From Micavibrio sp. UBA6145 (GTDB lineage: Bacteria > Pseudomonadota > Alphaproteobacteria > Micavibrionales > UBA1664), in contig DIUZ01000002.1 in the NCBI GenBank assembly GCA_002423205.1, positions 434,001 to 498,000 of the forward strand: a stretch of 64,000 nucleotides of DNA, given 5' to 3'. Position numbers and translations under genes: made by a program. The notes beneath the pieces are model-generated. The model saw only the letters and a program-made list of their open reading frames with translations, was not told where the DNA came from and did no database searches. Shown piece by piece: positions 37,558-45,364 of this stretch. The first letter of the stretch is position 1. Each line of letters opens with the position of its first letter.

Positions 37558-37962
37558 TTATTCGCCGTGTTCATGCTTCATTTTGTGCATGTCTTCGGGT
37601 TTGGATGCAGTGCCAACGATGATGGTGCCTTTCATGCCAAGAGCTTGGTGCGGGTGACAATGGAAGCTGTAAGTGCCTTCCTTCGTGAAGGTGTAGGACC
37701 ATGTCTGGCCTTCCTGTTCCAGCGTTGGCGACATGATCATGCCGTCCACGCCCTTGGGTGCGCCATCAATCATCATGTTGTGTGTATCATCCTGCGCGTT
37801 TTCAAAAATGACCGTATCGCCAGGCTGTATGTTGAGTGTTGACGGGCTAAAAGCATAGGGATGTTCAGCTTCGGTATCCGTCACCATTTTGATGGTATAT
37901 TCCTTGGCCATTGCGGGTGTTACCATCAGCATAAGTGCGGCAGTCAGTAGTAGTTTTTTCAT
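37558..37962 (-). CDS. Periplasmic cupredoxin (plastocyanin/azurin-like)
   Basis: A 134-residue secreted blue-copper-fold protein with signal peptide MKKLLLTAALMLMVTPAMA. The type 1 copper ligands are visible: first His in DDTHNMM, then Cys, His and Met in YSFHCHPHQALGMKG. The core strand NIQPGDTVIFENAQ is typical. The His/Lys/Met-rich tail (DMHKMKHEHGE) may bind extra copper. Expected role: copper binding or electron transfer in the periplasm, together with CopB and the multicopper oxidase encoded upstream. Confidence 0.9.
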   Translation of the reverse strand: MKKLLLTAALMLMVTPAMAKEYTIKMVTDTEAEHPYAFSPSTLNIQPGDTVIFENAQDDTHNMMIDGAPKGVDGMIMSPTLEQEGQTWSYTFTKEGTYSFHCHPHQALGMKGTIIVGTASKPEDMHKMKHEHGE

Positions 37963-37994
37963 TGGTATTCTCCTTTTTTTGGTTGGATTTGAAA

Positions 37995-38708
37995 TTAGAA
38001 CATAACCCGCAAGCCGAACGACACGGCAGCTTCGTCTTTATCCTCGTGATGCCTTTCGGCTATCGCTGAGGTTTCACCGAATTTGCGCCCGTAATGCACA
38101 TCGACATACGGGGCAAAATCACGTGTGAATTCATACCGAAGCTGTAACCCAGCCTTGGCATCGGATATTCCAGCACCGACTTCTTGGTTTGCAACATCCT
38201 GCGCATAGAGATTGCCTTCCATATAAGGTTGCAAAATCAGTTGTTGGGTAAATAGGAAATCTGTTTCACCGCGAAGGCGCGCACTCACATCACCATCATC
38301 ACTCAAAAACAGATGCGCTTCGGTTTCGATGAAATACGGCGCAAGCCCCGCAACCCCCAAAACAGCGTAAGATGTTGAACGCGGGCGTGTATCGTGCCGT
38401 ATCCCTGCCTGAAAATCCCAGAAGGTAGCGATATTGCGGCTATACATGGCCCAGAACTCTGCGCTTTCGTAAGCGCCATCCACGTATTCACCTTCGCTTT
38501 TCAGCCAAAGTTTATTTGTGTCACCGCCTATCCAGCCGTTTAAATCCCAGCTACTGACAGGCCCGTTGCGACTGCCTCCGGTGTCGGCCTCGAGTGTAAA
38601 AGCATGGAAAATGCCGCCCGAATGTGCATGCGGTTTCTCCTGTGCCTGCGTGGTGATAGGTAACATCAAGGCAACAGCCAGTGTTGCAAGTAGTGTCTTA
38701 TTGCGCAT
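37995..38708 (-). CDS. copB: Copper resistance outer-membrane protein CopB/PcoB
   Basis: A 237-residue outer-membrane beta-barrel protein of the CopB family. ATG at 38708 has GGAG upstream and begins the signal peptide MRNKTLLATLAVALMLPITT; the longer frame start at 38774 lies inside the oxidase gene. The conserved WDLNGWIGGDTNKLWLKSEG segment near the start and alternating barrel strands to the terminal phenylalanine (VSFGLRVMF) support the call. It overlaps the 3' end of the multicopper oxidase gene by 11 bases, so the pair is coupled. The Met/His-rich N-terminal region found in some CopB is mostly missing here. Confidence 0.92.
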   Translation of the reverse strand: MRNKTLLATLAVALMLPITTQAQEKPHAHSGGIFHAFTLEADTGGSRNGPVSSWDLNGWIGGDTNKLWLKSEGEYVDGAYESAEFWAMYSRNIATFWDFQAGIRHDTRPRSTSYAVLGVAGLAPYFIETEAHLFLSDDGDVSARLRGETDFLFTQQLILQPYMEGNLYAQDVANQEVGAGISDAKAGLQLRYEFTRDFAPYVDVHYGRKFGETSAIAERHHEDKDEAAVSFGLRVMF

Positions 38709-40374
38709 GGTGCTGCACTCCTTCGCTTTTGGTTTCCTGTTTTGGTTGAGGCTCTGGTTTGTCTTTGGCATCAAGCTGTGCCACGACCACTTTTGTCATC
38801 ATGCCTGAGGCCATGTGATAGAGCAGGTGGCAATGGAATGACCATTCCCCCGGTTCATCCGCCGTTAGAAGTACGGAATAAGATTGCCCCGGCGGCACGA
38901 TCACCACATGCTTGTCAGGCATCTTTGCCGCAGGTTGGCCGTTTTCAAGCTGCACGAACATACCGTGCAGATGCATCGGGTGCGCCATCATCGTTTCATT
39001 GATGAATTTCAGGCGCACACGTTCGCCGTATTTCAGTTTGATAGGCTTGGCCTCATCTGTGGTTTTACCGTTCAGTGTCCAGATATAACGCTCCATATTG
39101 CCACCAAGCCGCACGGTGATAGTGCGCGTGGGGTCACGGGTGTCTTTCTGGGGCGCAAGGCTTCTGAGGTCAGCGTAGGAAAGGGCTTTCATGCCCGCAG
39201 GCGTTCCGGCCTTGGCCCAGCCGCTTTCACCCATGCTCATGCCTTCCATGCCGCCCATGTCCATACCCTCCATTCCCGCCATGTCGTGACCCATCATGGA
39301 ATGATGCATGCCAGCCATGTCGCCATGCGCCATGCCCATATCTGCCATTGTTAAAAGGGCGCGGGGGCGTTGCGCTGGCATTTCGCCTTTCATGCCCTCT
39401 TGTGTCGCAAGGGTGCCGAGCGCAAAGCCTGAACGGTCTATTGGTTCGGCTACAATCGTGTAGGCTTTATCTTCCGTAGGTGTAACCACGACATCGTAGG
39501 TTTCAGCGACAGCAAAACGGAATTCATCGACGCGCACAGGTTCCACATTCCGCCCATCCGATTGCACGACTTCCATTTTAAGACCGGGGATACGCACATC
39601 GTAAAAAGACATGGCTGAGGCGTTAATAAATCTGAGGCGCACACGCTCCCCGACTTTGAAAAGCCCTGTCCAGTTTTGTTCAGGCGAGTTGCCGTTGATA
39701 AGGAAGGTATAGCCGCTGACATCTGCCAAATCGGTTGGTGACATCCGCATCTGCCCCCACATTTTGGCATTCTCCCACGCTGGGCCAAAACCATCGCGGT
39801 TTACATCGTCTATAAAATCGCCAACCGTGCGACGCGCGCGGTTGTAGTAGTCAGATGCCTTTTTGAGATTGCCCAGAATATCGCCTGACTCTTCACGGCT
39901 GAAATCCGAAAGCATAACCACATATTCGCGGTCTGCTTTGATAACTTCTTTTTTAGGCTCCACGATTATCGGGCCGTAAAGCCCATCCTGTTCCTGCCCA
40001 TTGGTATGGGAGTGATACCAATATGTGCCCGACTGCCGTAACGGAAAGCGGTAGGTAAAACTTGAATGCGGCTTGATGTCGGTAAAACCGTTGAGGCCGT
40101 CCACGCCGTCCATGGCCCCCGGCAATAGCAAGCCGTGCCAGTGTACGGATGTCGTGGTGCCAAGGAGGTTGTTGACGGTAATAACCGCCTCATCCCCCTC
40201 TTTGAAACGTAAGACAGGGCCGGGGATGTTGCCGTTGACGGTAATTTTTTCGATGGGCTTACCCGTGATTGTCACGGGCTCACGATTGATATCGAGGGTG
40301 TACTCTGTGGCGTTCGCCTGATACGAAGGCCACGCGAATAAAAGCGATAATGCTAAAAAATATATTGGTTTCAT
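38698..40374 (-). CDS. Copper resistance multicopper oxidase CopA/PcoA
   Basis: A 558-residue periplasmic three-domain multicopper oxidase that oxidises Cu(I). The signal peptide is MKPIYFLALSLLFAWPSYQANA. Copper motifs are HWHGLLLPGAMDG, YHSHTNGQEQDGLYG, HPMHLHGMF and WSFHCHLLYHMASGMM, giving the full trinuclear and type 1 sites. A methionine/histidine-rich insert around residues 345-385 (MAGMHHSMMGHDMAGMEGMD) is typical of PcoA/CopA and binds extra copper. No twin-arginine motif is seen in the signal, unlike many PcoA proteins. It is upstream of and overlaps copB. Confidence 0.95.
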   Translation of the reverse strand: MKPIYFLALSLLFAWPSYQANATEYTLDINREPVTITGKPIEKITVNGNIPGPVLRFKEGDEAVITVNNLLGTTTSVHWHGLLLPGAMDGVDGLNGFTDIKPHSSFTYRFPLRQSGTYWYHSHTNGQEQDGLYGPIIVEPKKEVIKADREYVVMLSDFSREESGDILGNLKKASDYYNRARRTVGDFIDDVNRDGFGPAWENAKMWGQMRMSPTDLADVSGYTFLINGNSPEQNWTGLFKVGERVRLRFINASAMSFYDVRIPGLKMEVVQSDGRNVEPVRVDEFRFAVAETYDVVVTPTEDKAYTIVAEPIDRSGFALGTLATQEGMKGEMPAQRPRALLTMADMGMAHGDMAGMHHSMMGHDMAGMEGMDMGGMEGMSMGESGWAKAGTPAGMKALSYADLRSLAPQKDTRDPTRTITVRLGGNMERYIWTLNGKTTDEAKPIKLKYGERVRLKFINETMMAHPMHLHGMFVQLENGQPAAKMPDKHVVIVPPGQSYSVLLTADEPGEWSFHCHLLYHMASGMMTKVVVAQLDAKDKPEPQPKQETKSEGVQHHAQ

Positions 40375-40443
40375 AGTCTTTTCCGTTTGCTGAATATGCG
40401 CGAAATGCCGCTAGAAAGCGGGCTTACAGAAGGAAAAGATGAT

Positions 40444-40839
40444 TTAGATACGGATGCGCTGCGTCGTCAGAAAAACAGGCGGATAGGCTTCTAGGGCGTT
40501 ACTGAATCGAGGAGGGGGCCCACGTAAACCATAGGCGGCATTCATCCACTGGTGATTTGTCGGCAAACTAGCCGTTACATCGAATGCAAATTTAACGACA
40601 TCGAGTTTTTCAATAGATGGCGCGGAGGCTGTCTGAAAATCAACGCCTGCACAATCCTGCATAAAATCAACGTGGGTTTTCTTACTGGTGTTGGATTGCT
40701 GGCTATCTTTTGCATGCTCCATACAAGGAGTTTCAGCAGTGACTGCTTCCTTGGGTTTGTCCAAACAAACAGGCATCGCACACACCAGAGAAGGCGTGAG
40801 CATGACAAGCATTAACAGTGCAGCAAGAAACTTCCGCAT
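40444..40839 (-). CDS. Secreted protein of copper operon, unknown
   Basis: A 131-residue protein with a signal peptide (MRKFLAALLMLVMLTPSLVCA) and a mature part with four cysteines (MPVCLDK, ETPCMEH, QDCAG and the signal-end Cys) and the C-terminal segment YGLRGPPPRFSNALEAYPPV. The RGPPP ending resembles small proteins that accompany copper operons and may contact copper transiently. It is the first gene of the leftward copper operon, 70 bases before the oxidase gene. No firm family call. Confidence 0.65.
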   Translation of the reverse strand: MRKFLAALLMLVMLTPSLVCAMPVCLDKPKEAVTAETPCMEHAKDSQQSNTSKKTHVDFMQDCAGVDFQTASAPSIEKLDVVKFAFDVTASLPTNHQWMNAAYGLRGPPPRFSNALEAYPPVFLTTQRIRI

Positions 40840-40970
40840 AGGGCAAAGCTAATTCAATACAGGTATTTATACCAGTTGATATTTGAAACCATTTTTATGT
40901 TGGATGCTGATACTTGGGCCGAACCGCAGCTTTTTTTATACCGAATTTTCAGGCCATTTGAACGGCGAAA

Positions 40971-41060
40971 TGGCGGAGAGGGTGGGATTCGAACCCACGG
41001 AAGGCTTGCACCTTCGGTAGTTTTCAAGACTACTGCCTTAAACCACTCGGCCACCTCTCC
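40971..41060 (-). tRNA. tRNA-Ser(UGA) carried by the mobile element
   Basis: On the minus strand a 90-nt serine tRNA: acceptor GGAGAGG/CCTCTCC, D arm TGGCCGAGTGGTTTAAGGC, anticodon loop CTTGAAA giving anticodon TGA, a long variable arm with GGTGCAAGCC, T arm GTGGGTTCGAATCCCAC and encoded GCCA. It is the same length and anticodon as the split chromosomal gene but differs in the acceptor, anticodon stem and variable arm. It lies downstream of the integrase, inside the element, and probably supplies UCA decoding lost by the insertion. Confidence 0.95.
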
Positions 41061-41094
41061 GTTGGGGGCAGTTATAACGAAAAAAACTGATATT

Positions 41095-42366
41095 TCAATT
41101 GTCTATGACAATTTTTTTGCTTTTAACGGGCTTCTTTTTATCTTTCCTGACGTTGATAGCAGAAGCATCGAGCGTGTTTTTCAGGTGAGCCGCATAAAAC
41201 TGCTCGATCATTTCAACGCTGGTACGGCAGTTTTTGGCGATTTGATAAATGTCTGCACCTTCCATGAGGCGTAGGCAGATGTAGGTATGACGCAAGCTAT
41301 AGGCTGTACGTACATTCCCGTCACGGTCGTGCTTCAATTTTAGTTCATCTAGAATGTCGTTGAGCGCTCTGCGTGGCGTTCCGTCAAAAATCTTGTCTGT
41401 AGGTTTGCCGTTGTGCCGTTTTTGCATTCGTTGGAAAGGCAGAATGGCTCCTGTCATACTTTTGCAGTAACCAATCCCGCGCTTACCGCGCACTTCAATT
41501 TCTAGGAGGCGTTCGCCTGTATCTTGGTCTGTCACGGCTGTGACATCCCTGTATTCAAGGCGGCCAGCCTCGTCAGGCCGTAGCCCTGTGTTCGCCATGA
41601 ATAGCACGTAGTCGTGCAAATCCTCCCAGACTTGGCGGTATCGCTCACTGGACGGATTTTTGGCGCGTTCGCGTGTCGCCTCATAAAGCGCCTTGTATTC
41701 GGTAGGTGAAAACCAAGCCCGATGCTTGACTTTGCCAGATGTTTTATAGGGCGGTGATATATCGGGAACCTGAGGTATCCAGCCATAGCGATGCGCCGTT
41801 TTAAGAACGAGGCGCAAAGCAACGGTTTCGTGATGCAGCGTACTACGTGAGGGTATTCTGCCTTTGTGGCCGTTTTTGTTTCGTTGGATGCGGTATTCCT
41901 GAACAAGCCCTGCGGAAATCTCGGTAACAAGCTTATCACCAAAGAAGGGCATAAGATGGACGTGGATACGCCGTACATGCTCTTTTACCCATTCCTCATT
42001 GCGCTGCCCCTGCGTAATAATGCCGTATTCATTGATGAATTTCTCGGCGGCTTCGCGGAAAGTCGGCCCTGAAGCCTTCTTGGGCTTCGCTGGGGCCATT
42101 GCGTGATATTCAGTCGATCTTTCTTGCTGGCCAAACTTCCGAAAGAGAAGGGATGTACGGTCGTCTTGTCTGTGGCGCTTCGTGTCCACATAGACGGCCA
42201 TATACCATCCCTTCGCTATCTCTTTTGCTTGAGGAAGGCTTTCTTCTTTTGTGGAAACGCGGTGGTTGCGTCCATTCATGTATGTGGAGCACTGCCAGTA
42301 GCGGCTGTTGTGGCGTTTATAGACATGGACTCTGCCGTCCATGAATGAGTGTGTTTCAGTGTGCAT
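41095..42366 (-). CDS. int: Tyrosine recombinase (element integrase)
   Basis: A 423-residue tyrosine recombinase. The N-terminal part (HVYKRHNSRYWQCSTYMNGR) resembles the AP2-like arm-binding domain. The SAM-like core-binding domain spans about residues 110-190. The catalytic domain has Arg in NTGLRPDEAGRL, a lysine strand, the box SLRHTYICLRL and the nucleophile Tyr in MIEQFYAAH. The stop is 35 bases from the tRNA-Ser gene, and the start, ATG at 42366, lies about 120 bases from attR. A GTG one codon upstream is possible. Arm-type repeats overlap its promoter region, so autoregulation is likely. Confidence 0.93.
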   Translation of the reverse strand: MHTETHSFMDGRVHVYKRHNSRYWQCSTYMNGRNHRVSTKEESLPQAKEIAKGWYMAVYVDTKRHRQDDRTSLLFRKFGQQERSTEYHAMAPAKPKKASGPTFREAAEKFINEYGIITQGQRNEEWVKEHVRRIHVHLMPFFGDKLVTEISAGLVQEYRIQRNKNGHKGRIPSRSTLHHETVALRLVLKTAHRYGWIPQVPDISPPYKTSGKVKHRAWFSPTEYKALYEATRERAKNPSSERYRQVWEDLHDYVLFMANTGLRPDEAGRLEYRDVTAVTDQDTGERLLEIEVRGKRGIGYCKSMTGAILPFQRMQKRHNGKPTDKIFDGTPRRALNDILDELKLKHDRDGNVRTAYSLRHTYICLRLMEGADIYQIAKNCRTSVEMIEQFYAAHLKNTLDASAINVRKDKKKPVKSKKIVIDN

Positions 42367-42387
42367 CACTTACCTCGCTTACAATCG

Positions 42388-42411
42388 AAAGTGTGTAAGA
42401 CATGTGTAAGT
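42388..42411 (+). repeat. Arm-type integrase site, right end
   Basis: AAAGTGTGTAAGACATGTGTAAGT, matching the left-end pair at 27692-27716 apart from one missing base and one change in the spacer. It sits 77 bp inside the attR core and directly upstream of the integrase start; inverted GTAAG copies (CTTACCTCGCTTAC) adjoin it. Confidence 0.65.
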
Positions 42412-42487
42412 GTATCTGGAAAAGATTAAAATTCTTAACCGATTGATTTATATAAGGAATATAGTGTTCTGACTTGGTGTAATCTGA

Positions 42488-42526
42488 TTTCAAGACTGGT
42501 GCCATCAACCGCTCGGCCACCCATCC
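42488..42526 (-). pseudogene. 5' half of disrupted tRNA-Ser(UGA), including attR core
   Basis: Minus-strand GGATGGGTGGCCGAGCGG, then the D loop and the anticodon stem-loop up to TCTTGAAA, where element DNA begins (TCAGATTACACC). The attR core TTTCAAGACTGGTGCC is 42488-42503. No 3' half is rebuilt here by the element, so this copy cannot make a tRNA. Its promoter would read into the element towards the integrase gene. Confidence 0.92.
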
Positions 42527-42550
42527 ATCGCGAAATAGTCATATAATGTC

Positions 42551-42802
42551 TTAGCGGCGCTCGCAAGCCATCGCGTCGACATTCCGGCGGGCATCCGCCC
42601 GGGGGCTGATGCTTTCGGCACTGTCATCGTTTAGTTTGGGGTCGTTGAAGACCCCGCAGCCAATGCCGTGCGCCGGGGTTTCCTGCGGCGGCGGGGTATA
42701 CAGGCCGTCTTTATAGCTGTCGGCCCGCATCCCGCCGTCGATATGCCCCTTGCAACCAGACAGGAGCAAAACGGCGCTGATAAAGATGAAGGTGTGTTTC
42801 AT
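42551..42802 (-). CDS. Small lipoprotein, unknown function
   Basis: An 83-residue predicted lipoprotein with signal MKHTFIFISAVLLLSGC and lipobox LLSGC. The start at 42802 is chosen for this signal; the frame can be extended far upstream through the next gene but with unnatural composition. The mature part holds one more cysteine pair (GIGCGVF and MACERR) and a Pro-rich stretch TPPPQETPAHG. No family is recognised. It is the first gene outside the right end of the mobile element. Confidence 0.7.
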   Translation of the reverse strand: MKHTFIFISAVLLLSGCKGHIDGGMRADSYKDGLYTPPPQETPAHGIGCGVFNDPKLNDDSAESISPRADARRNVDAMACERR

Positions 42803-42820
42803 GTCATTCAGTATAAACAA

Positions 42821-42848
42821 AAAAGCCCGGCTGGTGTAGCCGGGCTCT
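42821..42848 (-). terminator. Rho-independent terminator
   Basis: Stem AGCCCGGCT/AGCCGGGCT with a five-base loop; the T-run is on the minus strand, ending the Gly/Ser-rich gene at 42870-43253. Confidence 0.85.
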
Positions 42849-42869
42849 TGAATGTGTAAGGGGCAGGGT

Positions 42870-43253
42870 TTAGGAACCGCCACCGCCGCCCGAACCACCG
42901 GAACTACCGCCCGAAGATCCGCCGCTGCTGCCCGAACCTGAAGCCGAGCCGCTGCCAGGCAGGCCGCCGCCGGCAACGCTGCCGTCCCCGGTCGTGCTGC
43001 TTGCGCCGTCGCCTGATACAGTGCCGTTGATACCCTGCTCATTGCTGTTGGCGTCCGCGCCGACCGATGTGCCGGCCCCTGCGGTGGTGCTCAGGCCCGA
43101 TGCGCCGGTGGTCGTGCCAACGGTCACGCCCGTCGTGCCGGAGCCTGAAATGGTGCTGCCGTTTGAGCTGGATGCCTGCGCATCTGCGCCGTATGTGCCG
43201 AAGGCAACGGCCAGAAGGGCCGCGGCCAGCACTTTGACTGTACTGTCTTTCAT
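42870..43253 (-). CDS. Secreted Gly/Ser-rich low-complexity protein
   Basis: A 127-residue protein starting at 43253, where AAGGAG precedes the ATG. Signal peptide MKDSTVKVLAAALLAVAFGT...ADA, then repeats of SGTTG/TGASG type and a C-terminal GSGSSGGSSGGSSGGSGGGG tail. No cysteines are present. It is likely a surface or periplasmic flexible protein. Single gene, flanked by a terminator. Confidence 0.7.
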   Translation of the reverse strand: MKDSTVKVLAAALLAVAFGTYGADAQASSSNGSTISGSGTTGVTVGTTTGASGLSTTAGAGTSVGADANSNEQGINGTVSGDGASSTTGDGSVAGGGLPGSGSASGSGSSGGSSGGSSGGSGGGGGS

Positions 43254-43389
43254 GTGAATCTCCTTGTTGTGGAACATCTAAAAGTTAACAACGAAATACG
43301 GGAAAGAAAGATCCATGCGCATATCTATATTTTCGTGGGAGTCCGGAACTTTTATCTGCCCTGCGCCCGCGAATTGCGTATAAGGGGAT

Positions 43390-44190
43390 ATGATGTTTCT
43401 GGCTTCAAAACTGTTCTGGTTTGTCATCGCGCCGTTCAACCTGGCCATTTTTGCGCTGACCGGCGCAATGTTTGCCATGATGCTCAAACAACATATCCTT
43501 GCCCGCAAACTGGGTATCCTGGCCTTTTCCATCCTGCTGATCTTCGGCGTGCTGCCGACCGGCCAGTTCATGGTCCGCTATCTGGAAACGCGTTTTGCCG
43601 CGCCAGCCCCCATGCCCGCGCGTGTATCCGGGATCATCATTCTGGGTGGGGCGCTGGACACCGGCCTTGGCACCGTGCACGGCACGCCGCAGGTGAATGC
43701 CAGCGCCGACCGCATCAACACTTTCGTCACGCTGGCGCGCCAGTACCCGCGCGCGCGTCTGGTTTATACCGGCGGTATCGGCGCGATTGATGGACGTGGT
43801 CAGTCAGAAGGTTCGATGATCCGCGACATGTTGGCCAAGGTCTACAATTTCAATCCCGGCGCGCGTTTGAGCGTTGAAGATCAATCCCGCACCACCGCTG
43901 AAAACGTCACCCTGACTAAGGCGCAGCAGCAACCGCTGGCCGATCAGGAGTGGCTTCTGGTTACATCGGCATCACACATGCCTCGTGCCCTGGGTAGTTT
44001 TCGCGCAGGTGGCTGGAACGTCACGCCGGTCCCGGCCGATTATTTGACCGGTGGCACCGCACACCACACATTCCTTGAAAACATGAACCTCTCACACACC
44101 GCCGTTAAGGAAATCGTGGGCATTGCTGCCTACGCCCTGACCGGGAAATGGACGAATAAAGATGTTGTTACGACGACTGCTGCTGACTAG
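43390..44190 (+). CDS. YdcF/ElyC-like DUF218 membrane protein
   Basis: A 266-residue inner-membrane protein of the DUF218 family (SanA/ElyC/YdcF). Two N-terminal hydrophobic segments (residues about 5-35 and 42-62) precede the DUF218 domain, with IIILGGALDTG, NASADRINTFVTLARQYP, LVYTGGIG, EDQSRTTAENVTLT and VTSASHMPRALGSF, all conserved in the family. ElyC members affect envelope precursor recycling, so a cell-wall role is plausible and fits the downstream transglycosylase, which it overlaps by 29 bases. Exact reaction unknown. Confidence 0.88.
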   Translation: MMFLASKLFWFVIAPFNLAIFALTGAMFAMMLKQHILARKLGILAFSILLIFGVLPTGQFMVRYLETRFAAPAPMPARVSGIIILGGALDTGLGTVHGTPQVNASADRINTFVTLARQYPRARLVYTGGIGAIDGRGQSEGSMIRDMLAKVYNFNPGARLSVEDQSRTTAENVTLTKAQQQPLADQEWLLVTSASHMPRALGSFRAGGWNVTPVPADYLTGGTAHHTFLENMNLSHTAVKEIVGIAAYALTGKWTNKDVVTTTAAD

Positions 44191-45280
44191 CGTTTTTACG
44201 ATTGCCACCGTCGCCTGTTCGAACGCGGAAGACGCATCGACGCGCCAAATGTACCAGCGCTACGGCAATGCGCAGGGTGCAGGCGCACCCGTCACCCGCG
44301 CCGCGCCGCAGATTTCCCAGCCCGTGTATGAGAATACCACGCGCACACAGAACGATGTCGGCGGCTTCGACCACTGGCTCCATAATTTCCGCAAGCGTGC
44401 CGCCGGGCAGGGGCTGCAACCCGGTTTTCTGAGTAGCGCGCTGGGCGGGATTGAATACAAACCCCGCGTGATCGAGCTGGACGGCAAGCAGCCCGAAAAT
44501 AAAATCACGTTCCAGCAGTATAAAAAGAACATCGTTTCGCAAAAGCGCATCACCGATGGCCGCAAATATCTGAGCCAGCATCACGCGCTGCTCAACCGCG
44601 TCAGCAAACAATACGGCGTGCCGCCCCAATACATCGTGGCGCTCTGGGGCATTGAAACCAATTTCGGTGCCAACACCGGCGGGTTTGATACACTCTCCGC
44701 GCTCGCCACACTCGCGTATGAGGGGCGTCGCGCATCCTTCTTTGAAAATGAATTTATCAAAGCCCTGAAAATCATGCAGGGCGGCCATGCCGGCACCGAC
44801 CGCCTGACGGGCTCATGGGCGGGTGCCATGGGCCAGTGCCAGTTTATGCCGAGCAGTTACCTGCGTTACGGCGCGGATGGTGATGGCGACGGGAACATCA
44901 ATATCTGGTCAAATCTGCCGGACGTGTTCGCGTCCACGGCCAACTACCTGAAGACGGAAGGGTGGAATCCCTACCTGCGCTGGGGGCGGGCTGTGACCGC
45001 CCCGGCGACGATTGCCGACTCCCTCTATGGCCGCGAAACCAAAAAACCTTTGTCATATTGGGCCGCACAGGGGGTAAAGCTGCCGGGTGGAAAACCCCTG
45101 CCTGTTACCCGGGAAACGGCGGATTTGCTGGCTTCTCTGGTCGCGCCCGATGGCCCCGGCACAGAAACGTATTTAGTGTATCAGAACTATAATGTTATTA
45201 TGCACTGGAACCGGTCCACCTACTTTGCTACAAGCGTCGGACTTCTTGCCGATGCCATAGCAAACGGACCGGCAAGATAG
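44162..45280 (+). CDS. mltB: Lytic murein transglycosylase B family lipoprotein
   Basis: A 372-residue SLT_2/MltB-type enzyme that cleaves glycan strands to 1,6-anhydro products. The catalytic glutamate is in ALWGIETNFGANTGGFDTLS, and GSWAGAMGQCQFMPSSYLRY and DGDGDGNINIWSNLPD are the other signatures. The signal MLLRRLLLTSVFTIATVAC has a lipobox-like TVAC, so it may be an outer-membrane lipoprotein. A C-terminal peptidoglycan-binding domain found in some relatives is missing. It overlaps the DUF218 gene and precedes rlpA. Confidence 0.9.
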   Translation: MLLRRLLLTSVFTIATVACSNAEDASTRQMYQRYGNAQGAGAPVTRAAPQISQPVYENTTRTQNDVGGFDHWLHNFRKRAAGQGLQPGFLSSALGGIEYKPRVIELDGKQPENKITFQQYKKNIVSQKRITDGRKYLSQHHALLNRVSKQYGVPPQYIVALWGIETNFGANTGGFDTLSALATLAYEGRRASFFENEFIKALKIMQGGHAGTDRLTGSWAGAMGQCQFMPSSYLRYGADGDGDGNINIWSNLPDVFASTANYLKTEGWNPYLRWGRAVTAPATIADSLYGRETKKPLSYWAAQGVKLPGGKPLPVTRETADLLASLVAPDGPGTETYLVYQNYNVIMHWNRSTYFATSVGLLADAIANGPAR

Positions 45281-45364
45281 GTAAGGTTTTTGAGTATCTC
45301 TCGCGGAAGGCTTAGCGGCTTCTGACTTCAAGTACCCGGATTAACAAAAACGGATTTGATCACA

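Larger units (their letters stand above)
27629..42503. mobile_element. Integrative and mobilizable element in tRNA-Ser(UGA), Ni/Co and Cu cargo
   Basis: About 14.9 kb bounded by a 16-bp direct repeat that splits tRNA-Ser(UGA) in the anticodon loop. It carries a tyrosine integrase next to its right end, arm-type repeats inside both ends, a MobA/MobL relaxase and a MOBQ-like oriT. Cargo is nickel/cobalt efflux, a Fic protein, copper resistance and a full-length tRNA-Ser(UGA). No type IV secretion genes are present, so transfer would need a helper conjugative system. Confidence 0.88.

Noticed and set aside
42870..43253. Gly/Ser repeats considered as a CRISPR or tandem DNA repeat
   Set aside because: Irregular low-complexity coding sequence without repeat-spacer structure. 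No CRISPR array was seen anywhere in the window.
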